Made by a program: the position numbers and the translations under genes. The notes under the pieces are model-generated. The model did not search any database and was not told the DNA's origin. It worked only from the letters and a program-made list of their open reading frames with translations. A stretch of 45,467 bases of DNA from contig MJCC01000014.1 in the NCBI GenBank assembly GCA_001766655.1, forward strand, positions 332 to 45,798. Direction: 5' to 3'. The stretch is from Phytomonas francai. Lineage: Eukaryota; Euglenozoa; Kinetoplastea; Trypanosomatida; Trypanosomatidae. Below are positions 19,357 through 29,016 of the stretch, in pieces. Each line of letters opens with the position of its first letter. Position 1 is the first letter of the stretch.

Positions 19357-20641
19357 AAAGTGTGCAGGTCATCTAATATAGCCAGTATGTAATATAAGGA
19401 AGTATATAACAAAATATTTGTCTAGCTTGGACTAGTGAAAGTTTGATACGTAATTGTAGCTAGTCTAACATAAAGGTTAGTAATAATCCTAATTAATTCC
19501 TTTCTTGTCTTTTCGTCTACATTTACTCTCTCCGTTTGTTTGTTTCGTGGATAAATAATTAAGATAAAACTATATTTGTCTATATAAATTAATGAAGGGA
19601 AAATGATAAATTAAGTGTCTCTTTATTTTATATTTTGTTGATCAGATTAAAATATGAAGCGAAAAATAGAATTAATTATACTCATGGACTTTGAACGACG
19701 TTGATAATAGTTCAAGTAAGATTAATAAAACTTTAAGGTATAAAAACTCCGCTTATTTTTCGTTGTCGAAGTGTTTCTATGCGTGCATCTAAATAGTGTA
19801 CAGGAAAGATGAAAAAGAAAGCGGCGTATCCATGCGAAGTCTAACTTTGTAAGGGGAAAAATATCTTGTGAAAATCTTTAAGTAAATAATTCTTTAAAAA
19901 TTACTTTCTCACTCATGTGTATATAAAAATTTGCTCGTGCTCTTATCTAACACTATGAGAGGAGGAAAGGGAATATATGAAAAAATTCCTTTTGAATTCT
20001 ACTTTGGTTAAAAATTCTATTGTGTTGAAGAACATTGGACTGACGGCTAATCGTGGTAGATTTACTAGCATAATTTAGTACTTTACTTATTTTTCTATCC
20101 ATTTTTTCCACCAAGTGCAGGACATTTTCCCCAGATTTTCTTGCTGATAAATGTCGGAGCCTTTGACATATGTTATAAATATTTCCACTTAGCCAAAGCA
20201 CCATGGGCGTTATATAAAGCGACCCATAGAGCATTATACACAGTATATAGTATCTCAGAAAAAAATAATTTGGAATTGCGGCAAAGCAATTATAAATAAT
20301 TTCTAAAATATTAATAAGTGGAATAAACTAAAAACCTGCAGTAAGCTTAAAAAAAAAAAAGAGATCCTTTTTCAAGTCCATTTATAAATTGTTTTGTATG
20401 CAACTGAAACAATTCCAAATTCTCGTCCCCCCCCCCTTTTTTTTTTGCAGCATATTCTGAGGAAGTTTTGATTTAACTATTATCTTTTCATAGTTTGAGT
20501 CTTTACTCTTCTGACCCCTTGCAAGGAAAAGGACTTAATTATTCCGTGTTTGCTTCTTCTCGCCTGCCTTTCCATTTATTTATAAAATTGGAAGGACTCT
20601 GAGGGGACTACTTGTTTGACGCAATACCCTCAAATGGGTGT
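19357..20641. other. 1.3-kb AT-rich spacer
   Basis: No gene is seen. It is very AT-rich with several A-runs. A striking polyC-polyT tract at 20428-20447 ends in GCAG (AG 20449-20450), the likely splice acceptor for the Tex-like gene. Confidence 0.5.
20426..20450 (+). promoter_or_regulatory. Strong polyC/polyT splice acceptor for the Tex-like gene
   Basis: A continuous pyrimidine tract of ten C and ten T residues is followed directly by GCAG, with AG at 20449-20450. It lies about 190 bases before the first ATG. Another pyrimidine stretch near 20550-20580 with AG at 20593-20594 is an alternative. Confidence 0.6.
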
Positions 20642-23600
20642 ATGTTAATGCGATTTATACAAAAAAGCTACCTTTGCAACCTCATACGATCCCGCAGAGT
20701 AGCTGAAACGCGGACTGCACACGCTCCCGGGCTGCTTCGAACGGTCCTACCGAGCGTTCCCGCTACCGCCCCCCACGACCTGTTCGGTTGGATCCGGGTA
20801 GGTTTGCGCGTCCCACCCTCTTCCCGCGAGGCACCGATGCTGCCCGGGACGACGGCCCGCCGCCCCCGGGGGGCCCCCCTCGTTTCGCCCCCGTCCCCNN
20901 NNNNNNNNCACTTCAGCAGCGCCCCGAGCCCCTCCGCGACGCCGCGCGAGGCCGGGGGGGGGGCCGGGGGCGAGTCCCCCGCGCTCCCGCGCGACGCGCA
21001 GTACCGCCTGGTGAGCGCGCGCCTCGGCCTTCCCGCGGGCGCCGTGCGGTACGCGCTGGAGCAGACCCGGCAGGGCGCCACCGTCCCCTTCCTCGCGCGC
21101 TACCGCCAGGACGAGACGGGGCGGCTCGACGAGACGCAGCTCCGCGCCGTCGTCGCGACCGCCGAGGAGGTCGCCGAGGTCCACCGGCGGCGGCAGTTCA
21201 TGCTGAAGAGCCTGTCACAGCGCGGGCTCCTGACGCCGGGGCTCCAGCGCACACTGGAGAACCTGGTGCACCTCAGCCAGCTCGAGGACGCGTGGGAGCC
21301 GTTTAAGGTGCGGAAGACGAGCCTGGCGTCGCGCGGCCGCGACGCCGGGCTCGGCCCCTTCGCCGACGCACTCGTCCAGCAGGGCGTCGCGCTGCCGAAC
21401 CTGGCGTTGTCTATCTCCCGTGTGGAGGATGGGAGGCGGCTGTTTGTGGCCATCCTAGCCGAGGAGATCCAGCGCTGCGATCTCATTCGTCAGGAGCTGC
21501 TCCACCATTTACAGCGCCATGCCCATCTGACCAGTGAGGTGGTGCAGCAGTCCCGGAAAAAGGTGGCGAAGGAGATGGAGGAGGACATGCTGCGGCAATT
21601 GCGAGGGAAGTTTCAGTACTACGATGGAAAGCGCTGGTCATTGCAGCGAGTCAACAGCCACAACATCTTGGCCCTGCAGCGTGGCGAGGCAAAGGGAATT
21701 CTGCGGGTGGATATCGAACACGATCCTAACTGTGAGCGCCTTTTTGAAGGGCTTGTCAAGAAAAATTTCAGCAGTATCGCCAAATTACTTTCCTCATCGT
21801 GGTCAGGCTCTGCGCACGATTCTGACAACGCTGGTTCGCACGCTTCATTAACGCGAAGCCACAGCGTCAATGTCGCTCATGGAAGAAACGCGATTCAGCT
21901 GATGCGTGAAGGCTTGCGTGCGGCCTATGAGCATTTGCTCAAATCCATTAAGAACACGATTCGCCGTGATTTAAAGAAAAGCGCGGATCGGGAGGCGATC
22001 TTGGTGTTTGAACACAATCTCCGCTATATGCTACTCCAGCGTCCGCTCTCCAAAGCTCGCATTTTGGCCATGGACCCTGGCATCACCAACGGCATCAAAT
22101 GCGTCGCCTTGGACGAAAGCGGTGAGGTTATGAGCTTTTTCAAATGCACCCTCATGGATGAGAAGCGTATGCAGGAGTATATCTACAAGATCGTGGAGAC
22201 CAAAAAACTGAACAAAATTGTCATCGGGAATGGCACGGCCTCACAGCAAACGGCTTTGCTCGTGACGAAGACAATCCAGGAGCGGAAGTGGAGCGATGTG
22301 GAATTTGCGATTGTGAGTGAGGCCGGCGCGAGCGTCTATTCCGTCTCGGACGCTGCCAAGGAAGAGTTCCCCACGTTGGATATCATGTATCGTGGAGCAG
22401 TGAACATCGGCCGCCGCGTCCTGGACCCTCTGAGCGAGCTAGTCAAGATACCCGTGCGGAGCATGGGTATTGGTATGTACCAGCACGATGTGAATGAGAA
22501 AGAGCTCCTCAAGGGGCTAAACGATGTGGTCGAGTCGTGCGTAGCGGTGGTGGGCATCAATGCATCCAGTTCGAACCGCTACGTGATGGAAAAAGTGCCT
22601 GGTATTCAGAAGAAGCTCGTGGATCAAATAGTTCTCGCGCGTCACACCAAGCATCTCAACACCCGTGAGGACTTGCGCCGTGTTCCCGGTATGACCGAGC
22701 TCGTGTATAACCAAATTGCGGGCTTTTTCCGTTTCCCTAACTCGCCCGAGCCGCTGGATAACACGAACATCCACCCCGAGTCGTACCACCTCGTCAGGCA
22801 GCTCCTGCGGTTGTCCGAGGAGGGGGAGCTGGGTTGGTGCGCGGGGGCGGAGGGGGAGGGGGGAGGGCACAGGCGCCAGCAGGTCGGCCTGGCGGTTTCG
22901 AACCTGCCGGCGAACGCGCTCGTCGCGCTCGCTGGGCGGCTGGGGTGTGGGCTGGAGACGCTTAAGTTGTTGGGGCGCGAGCTTCTGACGCCCGCGCTCG
23001 ACCCCCGCGACACCCTCCCCCACGCCGGGCTCCTCCGCCGCACGATCACGCAGCCCGGGGAGCTCCAAAAAGGCGACCGGCTCACGGGCATGGTGCAGTC
23101 CGTCACCACGTTCGGGGCCTTTGTGGACTTCGGGCTGCACGACGCCGTCCTCGTGCGTGGCCCTGGTGTGGACCGGCTACGGGTCGGGGAGCTCATTCGG
23201 GATCTGAAGTTCACCGGCCTCGACCATCTCGGGCGGGTGCAGGTCGAGGCGTACAACCCGCCTCCTTCGAAGGAGGCGTCCCCGCACGGGGAGGGACGCG
23301 GCGACGGCAGCCAGCGTCTCCGCCTGGAGGCGGAGGATTTATTAACGCCGCTGCGAGACCCTGGGTCGGATCGCAGCCCCGACGACGGCGGCTCTGGAGG
23401 ACTTTCTGCACACCTCATACGGGCGCGTCGTCAGGAAAAAGAACGGGATCCAGCGACTCCTACTCCACCTGTCGGGGAAAATAACCGACGGAAACGAGCA
23501 AGGTCAGATGCACCGAGCGAAGGGGTGGCTCTCACACCGTCCGCTGCTCCCGAAACCGTTTTTGAGATTAGTAGTAGTCATTCCAATCATGATACTGACG

Positions 23601-23962
23601 CAGAGGAGGGGGGTGAGGATCCCTCTGAACATCGCAAGCGATGGCGTGTGGAGGGTGGGGTCGAGGAGGCACCGGCCGCCATCAGCTTGGCTCAGCGTCC
23701 CGACCGACCCCTTGAACCTCATTTGCATCCAGTTGCAATGACTGTGGTGGAGGAGATAGTCCCGAATGAAAAGTCAGTTTTGCAAAAAAATCCGCCCCGA
23801 ACTAGCAAGGTGAAATCAACAGTAGTGAACGGGAAACCTGTTTCCAAAAGGCCGAAGGGCAGGCCCAAGGGCAAAAATAAGTCAGTTTCAACCGCTCCCC
23901 TCAAAGGGACTGTAACTACGCAATCTATAAGCCCACAGGAAGAGGATTATTTTGTACTTTAG
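20642..23962 (+). CDS. Tex/SRBD1-like S1 RNA-binding protein (assembly gap in 5' part)
   Basis: About 1106 residues if the gap length is right. The first in-frame ATG is 20642 (a second is 20648); an upstream TTG only extends the frame. Ten Ns at 20899-20908 mean the true length, and the frame linking the N-terminus to the rest, are unproven. After the gap the Tex plan is plain: VPFLARYRQDETGRLDE with LEDAWEPFK (Tex N-terminal domain), a YqgF/RuvC-like fold starting ILAMDPGITNG (D478), helix-hairpin-helix VPGIQKKLV and VPGMTELVY, and an S1 domain from about 807 (KGDRLTGMVQSVTTFGAF). The C-terminal 230 residues are low-complexity, with an AT-hook-like KRPKGRPKGKNK. Bacterial Tex and animal SRBD1 bind nucleic acid and affect transcription. 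The first 35 residues are basic with a single acid, compatible with a mitochondrial presequence. GC content changes sharply within the gene. Confidence 0.85.
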   Translation: MLMRFIQKSYLCNLIRSRRVAETRTAHAPGLLRTVLPSVPATAPHDLFGWIRVGLRVPPSSREAPMLPGTTARRPRGAPLVSPPSXXXXHFSSAPSPSATPREAGGGAGGESPALPRDAQYRLVSARLGLPAGAVRYALEQTRQGATVPFLARYRQDETGRLDETQLRAVVATAEEVAEVHRRRQFMLKSLSQRGLLTPGLQRTLENLVHLSQLEDAWEPFKVRKTSLASRGRDAGLGPFADALVQQGVALPNLALSISRVEDGRRLFVAILAEEIQRCDLIRQELLHHLQRHAHLTSEVVQQSRKKVAKEMEEDMLRQLRGKFQYYDGKRWSLQRVNSHNILALQRGEAKGILRVDIEHDPNCERLFEGLVKKNFSSIAKLLSSSWSGSAHDSDNAGSHASLTRSHSVNVAHGRNAIQLMREGLRAAYEHLLKSIKNTIRRDLKKSADREAILVFEHNLRYMLLQRPLSKARILAMDPGITNGIKCVALDESGEVMSFFKCTLMDEKRMQEYIYKIVETKKLNKIVIGNGTASQQTALLVTKTIQERKWSDVEFAIVSEAGASVYSVSDAAKEEFPTLDIMYRGAVNIGRRVLDPLSELVKIPVRSMGIGMYQHDVNEKELLKGLNDVVESCVAVVGINASSSNRYVMEKVPGIQKKLVDQIVLARHTKHLNTREDLRRVPGMTELVYNQIAGFFRFPNSPEPLDNTNIHPESYHLVRQLLRLSEEGELGWCAGAEGEGGGHRRQQVGLAVSNLPANALVALAGRLGCGLETLKLLGRELLTPALDPRDTLPHAGLLRRTITQPGELQKGDRLTGMVQSVTTFGAFVDFGLHDAVLVRGPGVDRLRVGELIRDLKFTGLDHLGRVQVEAYNPPPSKEASPHGEGRGDGSQRLRLEAEDLLTPLRDPGSDRSPDDGGSGGLSAHLIRARRQEKERDPATPTPPVGENNRRKRARSDAPSEGVALTPSAAPETVFEISSSHSNHDTDAEEGGEDPSEHRKRWRVEGGVEEAPAAISLAQRPDRPLEPHLHPVAMTVVEEIVPNEKSVLQKNPPRTSKVKSTVVNGKPVSKRPKGRPKGKNKSVSTAPLKGTVTTQSISPQEEDYFVL
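20899..20908. other. Assembly gap (10 Ns)
   Basis: Ten undetermined bases lie in a very GC-rich part of the Tex-like gene, where sequencing often fails. The gap keeps the frame as written, but a round number of Ns is usually a placeholder, so the frame across it is not evidence. Confidence 0.98.
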
Positions 23963-24645
23963 AGTAGGAAAGGGGGGGGGGGTATGGGGTTGGTGTGTTC
24001 ACGTGGTATTAAATAGGAACAACATCACCTCAAAAAAATACGTTGAGGTCTTTACTTCTCAAGAAATCAGCGGCCACGCACAATATGATTAGACATAGCG
24101 CGCGCAGTATCGATTGTTGACTGAAATGATGCTATTGATTAGGCCAATCAATATACTTTCTGCTCTTTTATTCATATCCCTGTTTGAACCGCGTCAGTCT
24201 GACACTTTCTGTATCGCGATTTTTCACAGAAACAAAAAAAAGTTAATATCGGTGACACTAATAAGAGAACAAATAAACTAAGCGAACCCCAAAGGATAAG
24301 AAGCTTGGTGCAAGCCCAAAGCTGGGGGTGAGGAGTAGATATCGGGCGTTGTATTCTTGTGCAGTGTCGACTTTGGATTCTTTAATCTATTCTTTTCCCT
24401 TTAAATCTCAACGTCAACATTAAACGTTCACATACATTCACACACATCTATATTGATTTATCAAAAAAAAAAATATAGTTGCACAGTTCTACCATATATA
24501 CGTAAGTGTCTATAGTTGATTTTAAAGCCTATTACTCGATATTCGTCAATACTGCTCTCCTGGGGGTTTAGAGATATTGACATACTCATTACCTTTTTAC
24601 TTTTCCTTTAATCCATTTTCCCTAAGAACTCAGGGGAAGACGTGA
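23963..24645. other. Spacer upstream of cytochrome b5
   Basis: No gene is seen. A polyG run lies just after the stop (about 23972-23981). Near 24586-24622 a pyrimidine-rich tract leads to AG at 24625-24626 and 24632-24633. Confidence 0.5.
24586..24626 (+). promoter_or_regulatory. Probable spliced-leader acceptor for cytochrome b5
   Basis: A long pyrimidine-rich tract (TTACCTTTTTACTTTTCC and so on) ends at CCCTAAG, with AG at 24625-24626, about 20 bases before the ATG. AG at 24632-24633 is an alternative. Confidence 0.6.
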
Positions 24646-25059
24646 ATGGCTCAAGATTTACCCGTGTACACCTGGGAGGAGATCACACGCCATGACAAGG
24701 ACGATGATTGCTGGGTGGTGCTCTACGACAAGGTCCTGAATGTAACCAAATGGCTGAGCGAGCACCCAGGCGGCTTTGACCCGATTAAGGACATGGCTGG
24801 TATGGATATCACCAACAGTTTTGAAAGCATTGGTCACAGCAGTACTGCGCTTGTGAAGAGCAAGTCGTTCATCATCGGCCGTGTGGATGTAAGTCAGAAG
24901 GATCTCTTGAAGCCAAAGGTCACTACAGAAGCACCGAAATGGTCGGAGATGAACAAGGATGAGCTTTACAAGTACAAGGCTGGCGGTAATATTATCCCTT
25001 TATGGGTTATTCTGGCATTTATTTCTTTGATAATTGGGCTTTTGTATTTATTATGGTAA
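24646..25059 (+). CDS. Tail-anchored cytochrome b5
   Basis: The product has 137 residues. The cytochrome b5 heme domain covers residues 7-82, and both axial histidines are in their family contexts: HPGG (H40) and GHSS (H64). The start YTWEEITRHDKDDDCWVVL is typical of the family. A charged linker follows, then a single C-terminal hydrophobic segment (PLWVILAFISLIIGLLYLLW, about residues 118-137) that runs to the end. This makes it a tail-anchored protein of the ER or outer mitochondrial membrane facing the cytosol. It would pass electrons to fatty-acid desaturases, elongation or sterol enzymes. Length and layout are normal. Confidence 0.95.
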   Translation: MAQDLPVYTWEEITRHDKDDDCWVVLYDKVLNVTKWLSEHPGGFDPIKDMAGMDITNSFESIGHSSTALVKSKSFIIGRVDVSQKDLLKPKVTTEAPKWSEMNKDELYKYKAGGNIIPLWVILAFISLIIGLLYLLW

Positions 25060-26057
25060 TTGGAAGGACAGATCCTGAAAGCCGCAAGTGCACACAAACA
25101 CGACCATGATATTGTCAAGGCATCATATCAAAAAAGGTATCTCGGTGGTCTTCCTCTTACCTTTATAGCTTTAAATATGTAATATAATCTAAGGTTTCTT
25201 AAACTCGCCCATGCGCAACAAAAATTTCAAATTAAAGTGCAGAAATTTAAACTTAGCTGTCACCCTTAGTGCTATTTTTATAAAAAAAACACTCTTTTTT
25301 TCCCGCCTATGATTAAAAGTGTGCTACAAAATACGTCGATAATAAAGGCAGTTTTATAGGGGAAAATTGAAGTGCTAAATCCACTGATATTTTCTTTAGC
25401 ACTTACAATAAAAGAAAGAAGTAAGCAAGCGCTCAAATGATGCAGAAAAGTCTTTGCCTTGAACCCTTTTTCTGAATGATATTTTTATATTTGAATTTTT
25501 ATTTTTCTTATGAGAGGTGCCTTATCAATTCTAATTACTGTGTCATTGTATATACAGATATCTTCTATTATTTGTATAAATGTTCACCCTACCGTAGTGG
25601 GTGTGGTCTTGTAAAGTGCCACATCGATTTGTATCAAACAGGTTACCTTATTTTAATTATCCAACATGATGCTTGCCTTACAAATTTCGCGTGTTTTAAT
25701 TATTATCGTTTCCGATCAATATTTTGCGAAGAAGTGGGAAATGTTGGATAACAAAATGTTGATGACGGAAGTGGGATGTGCAACACAAGTTCAAATCATT
25801 TCAACCGCCCCAGGCCTAGAACCAATAGGAAGCATTGCCGTTTCCCAAAAACATGTTTTGCTGTCGCGCATTTTCCATCCAACTTTATTATGTCTCTTTA
25901 CATCTCTTTTGTTCTCCCTGTAGAAGTTTCTGGATTTAGGTTTCGTGTAAAACTAAAGGAAAAGCAAAAGGCCGGATTGCCACACATTTTTTTTCTGACC
26001 ACTCTACCCCTATTACGAAAGGGAGGGTAACAGCAACAAGGAGCATCCACAAAAGAC
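25060..26057. other. 1-kb AT-rich spacer
   Basis: No credible gene is seen; short overlapping frames near 25476-25923 have no domains and are interrupted. A clear polyY-AG ends at 25923. Confidence 0.5.
25891..25923 (+). promoter_or_regulatory. Probable spliced-leader acceptor for the zinc-knuckle gene
   Basis: TGTCTCTTTACATCTCTTTT continues into GTTCTCCCTGTAG, with AG at 25922-25923, 134 bases upstream of ATG 26058. Confidence 0.7.
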
Positions 26058-27626
26058 ATGCAAGGATCCGGGGCCACGCCCGTGCCGGATGCTCGTGGGT
26101 TTGTGACCTGCGCCAAGCACGACACGCGACGCAAGGCGCTTTACTGCACGCTGAAGCCCGTCTACGACGCCGACCTCACCGTCATCGCACAACAGTACGA
26201 GTGTAGGGAAGGGCAAACCTGCACTTCCCGGCGAGCGGCCGCCGGCCGACCACACACATCGCTGTCACTAGGCGTTGGCAACAACGCCGGCGAGGAAGGG
26301 AGGCGTGAGGGCTCACCCGCAATGGAGGTGATTAACTGCAGTAGCTCGTGTATGCTGGGGGGCGAGGGGAAGGGTTGGGAGCGGGCGAAGTACGGCGGGT
26401 CGTCGTCGTCGACAGTCGCCGCTGTGGGAAGGGATACCGGCGCGTTTTCCGTATTATTTACCAAGAAGGCGGATGATAGTGATGCAAAGGGTCCTGGGAA
26501 TAACAGCGTTCAGGTGGAGGAGGGGATAAGCAGCGATGGAATGTCTGGCGAGGACGGGGATGAGAAAATCGGCGGCGATGAGGTTATAAAAAAGGAATCG
26601 CAAAAATCACCCGAGGTGAATGCGAACGCGGGATTTCCCTCCGAGCCGCTACGGCAGATGCCGACTTCCCGGACGGCGGCTTCCTCACGCTATTTTGACT
26701 TACGGCCTAATAACGGCGGCGGTGGTGGAGGGACCTTTCCGTCGAAGGTTTGCTGGAATTGTGGGCTTCCTGACCACGAAAAACCGAATTGCCCGAACAT
26801 GCTATGCCGTAGTTGCCATGGCAGTCGGGGGGCGATGAACACCCCACATTTTTGCGCGGAGGTGCGCGTGGCGTCACCGTTTGTCGTGCTTCCACGCAGC
26901 GCGGCGGAGCTTCCTCAGGGCACGAACGGCATGCCCTCAGTGCGTTGCGTACGCTGCCATGAGCTCGGTCACTTTGATTGCGGGAATAATATTAGCAACA
27001 GTAACACTAAAGGCGTCCATTTTGCCGTGGGTAGTGGCTCTCTGACCTGTTGCTATTGCGGCGGGAAGGGGCATACCGGCTACGACTGCTATAGGCTCCA
27101 GCGCGCTCATCCGGATCGGTGGGTGCAGCGGCACCTCGCGGCCGCCGCTCGCGAAGAGAGCGGTAGAAATGATAATGAGCATAAAAATAACGCGTCTTCT
27201 CACCACGGATCGTCCTACCCCTCTCGCCAGTCTCATCATAGTGATGCGGGCCCTTCCAAGGTATACCGTAGCTCTTACAACCACCGAGGTTACCAGGGGC
27301 AGGGCACCCACGACGGACACCAGACAAGAGATGTCTATTACGGGCAGAATGGGCGTGATTCACGGCATTCCAGCCGGGACGAACCTGCAACGTCGCACTG
27401 GAACGCGGTGTATCATAGAGAAGAGGATCGGTATGAGCGGCATTCCAGAAGGCATCGCGCGGAGGGGGGGGAACATCATCATCATCATCATCAGCGTAGT
27501 AGCAGAAGTGACACCGAGGACTGGAGGAGAGGCCGGCAGGAGGATTATCGCCACCACTCCACGCGAACGAGAGGGGGAGGCAGGCGCGGGTACTCAGGAT
27601 TCTCAAGTGAAGAGGATCTCTTCTAA
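26058..27626 (+). CDS. CCHC zinc-knuckle protein with Arg/His/Ser-rich tail
   Basis: The product has 522 residues. The N-terminal 56 residues hold a Cys/His pattern (C18, H21, C30, C50, C56). A long variable, acidic and Gly/Ser-rich linker follows. Four knuckle-like motifs come next: CWNCGLPDHEKPNC (C232, standard CX2CX4HX4C), CRSC from 250 with a more distant His/Cys (irregular), CVRCHELGHFDC (C299-C308 region, short final spacing) and CYCGGKGHTGYDC (C331-C344, standard). The tail, about residues 375-522, is rich in R, S, H, G and Y with a six-His run and an acidic end (SSEEDLF). Such knuckle clusters bind single-stranded RNA and can recruit exosome cofactors, as in Air1/ZCCHC7, but this homology is only suggested by spacing. 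Function is unknown; RNA binding in the nucleus is likely. Confidence 0.85.
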   Translation: MQGSGATPVPDARGFVTCAKHDTRRKALYCTLKPVYDADLTVIAQQYECREGQTCTSRRAAAGRPHTSLSLGVGNNAGEEGRREGSPAMEVINCSSSCMLGGEGKGWERAKYGGSSSSTVAAVGRDTGAFSVLFTKKADDSDAKGPGNNSVQVEEGISSDGMSGEDGDEKIGGDEVIKKESQKSPEVNANAGFPSEPLRQMPTSRTAASSRYFDLRPNNGGGGGGTFPSKVCWNCGLPDHEKPNCPNMLCRSCHGSRGAMNTPHFCAEVRVASPFVVLPRSAAELPQGTNGMPSVRCVRCHELGHFDCGNNISNSNTKGVHFAVGSGSLTCCYCGGKGHTGYDCYRLQRAHPDRWVQRHLAAAAREESGRNDNEHKNNASSHHGSSYPSRQSHHSDAGPSKVYRSSYNHRGYQGQGTHDGHQTRDVYYGQNGRDSRHSSRDEPATSHWNAVYHREEDRYERHSRRHRAEGGEHHHHHHQRSSRSDTEDWRRGRQEDYRHHSTRTRGGGRRGYSGFSSEEDLF

Positions 27627-29016
27627 AGGGGTGTTCGGAATGAGGGTATAACATCAGAATGCAAGTTTTTGAGTTCCTAGAACCCGTTGTAAAGGGTTAC
27701 AAAAACAACGAATAGGATGAGTATACTTGTTCTTTTACCCATTTTTAAAAAATTGTTGTGTAATGCATCAAATTGAATCTCGTATATAACTGTATTATTA
27801 CATGATTCATACATTTAAGATTAGTAAAGTCGCAACGGATTTTTTTTTAGGGGGGGGGGGGATGATTAAAAAAGAATGTATAAAAAGAATACGATTCTAG
27901 TCCCCATGTATGTCTTTCTTCCTTGGCAATGTTGCCCTATCTCTTATATTTATCATTTTCCTTGCCTCTTCTTTTAATTTCATCACTTTGTTTTTAGCAT
28001 ATATCATTCATTTTATAATCTGTATTTTAAATACTAAGCTTATACAAAGGACGAAACGAGAATTTGTGCCAGCATTTTTTGATCTTTTATTCCTCTGTTA
28101 TTTAAACGTGTTAAGAATACTTTTCATAGGTTTTACTGCTTATTAATAGGGTATCCGTTTGTTAGTATTCTGATTTTCCTTTAGGGACGTAAAAAAATCA
28201 CCTACCAATACCGGTTTTCTCTTCCATCTCTGAATTGGTTAAGAGAAAGCCATAAATCACAAGTGAATTATTTATTGTTTTTTATTCATTTTGACAAGCT
28301 ATCACACACATATATATAAATTCAAGCCATTTCTGGGTAGCATTTGCATAACTTATTTTTTTTTGAACGAAATTGTATTAGAAACAGTAAATTACCAAAA
28401 AAACGAGGAATCTCTCCAAAGTTAAGAGCTCATCGTTTTTCCTTCTTTATAGTGTTTTCTTTTGGATTTTCCACGAACAACGTCTTTTTTATAATCAGTA
28501 TTTACTGTGCTCTGCATAGTGTCACCTAAAATAGGATTGGGTTTCATTGATTTTTATTGTTATTATTTGTCTGAAGTTGGAGAGGCCTTTTTCGTAAAAA
28601 GTACATATTGATTGTATACGTGATTTTATTATTATTCTACTGAACTTTTTGTTCATATTTTTTTCGGTCAACTGTGTTCACTTTTCTTTGGTTTACAATA
28701 TCAAAAATAATACGTATCTATCCATATATATACCTTCAAGTTGCTTACTTCTTTTTTTTCTTTATTTTTAAAAAAGAGTTTGTTGATAATAATCAATTAC
28801 CTACTATTTTATTTCGGGGAAAACATAGGTGTCGTGTAATAAAGAGCGCCACTGTCTTCAGAAAAGTAAGGGAGCGAGGTAGGTTGGGAAATACTACTTA
28901 AAAAAGGGACCCTCAATCAATAAGGTGAACAATATTTGATAAAAAGGATAAGCGAAGACATAATTTAATTCAGAGTACTGAAAACAGAAATACAAGCGGA
29001 TCAAGGAGCCTCCACA
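27627..29016. other. 1.4-kb AT-rich spacer
   Basis: No convincing gene is seen. A frame at 27910-28146 would code for a small, very hydrophobic peptide, but its composition matches the T-rich background. PolyT followed by a G run lies at about 27840-27861. Splice acceptors for the next gene are AG 28775-28776 after a T-rich tract and AG 28860-28861. Confidence 0.5.
28741..28776 (+). promoter_or_regulatory. Candidate spliced-leader acceptor for the 967-residue protein
   Basis: TTGCTTACTTCTTTTTTTTC and a further T-rich stretch lead to AG at 28775-28776, about 240 bases upstream of ATG 29017. Confidence 0.45.

Noticed and set aside
22517..23418. Long minus-strand frames (207 and 258 codons)
   Set aside because: They are antisense to the GC-rich part of the Tex-like gene that codes the helix-hairpin-helix and S1 domains; compositional shadows.
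24009..24645. Spliced-leader RNA gene
   Set aside because: I searched for the conserved end of the leader exon (TTTCTGTACT type). Only a partial resemblance near 24205 exists, without the rest of the exon or a donor site.
25476..26030. Chain of short + frames before the zinc-knuckle gene
   Set aside because: They overlap in different frames, lack domains, and the real acceptor at 25923 falls inside them.
27910..28146. 78-codon hydrophobic frame
   Set aside because: T-rich background translation with no splice acceptor of quality directly upstream and no motif.
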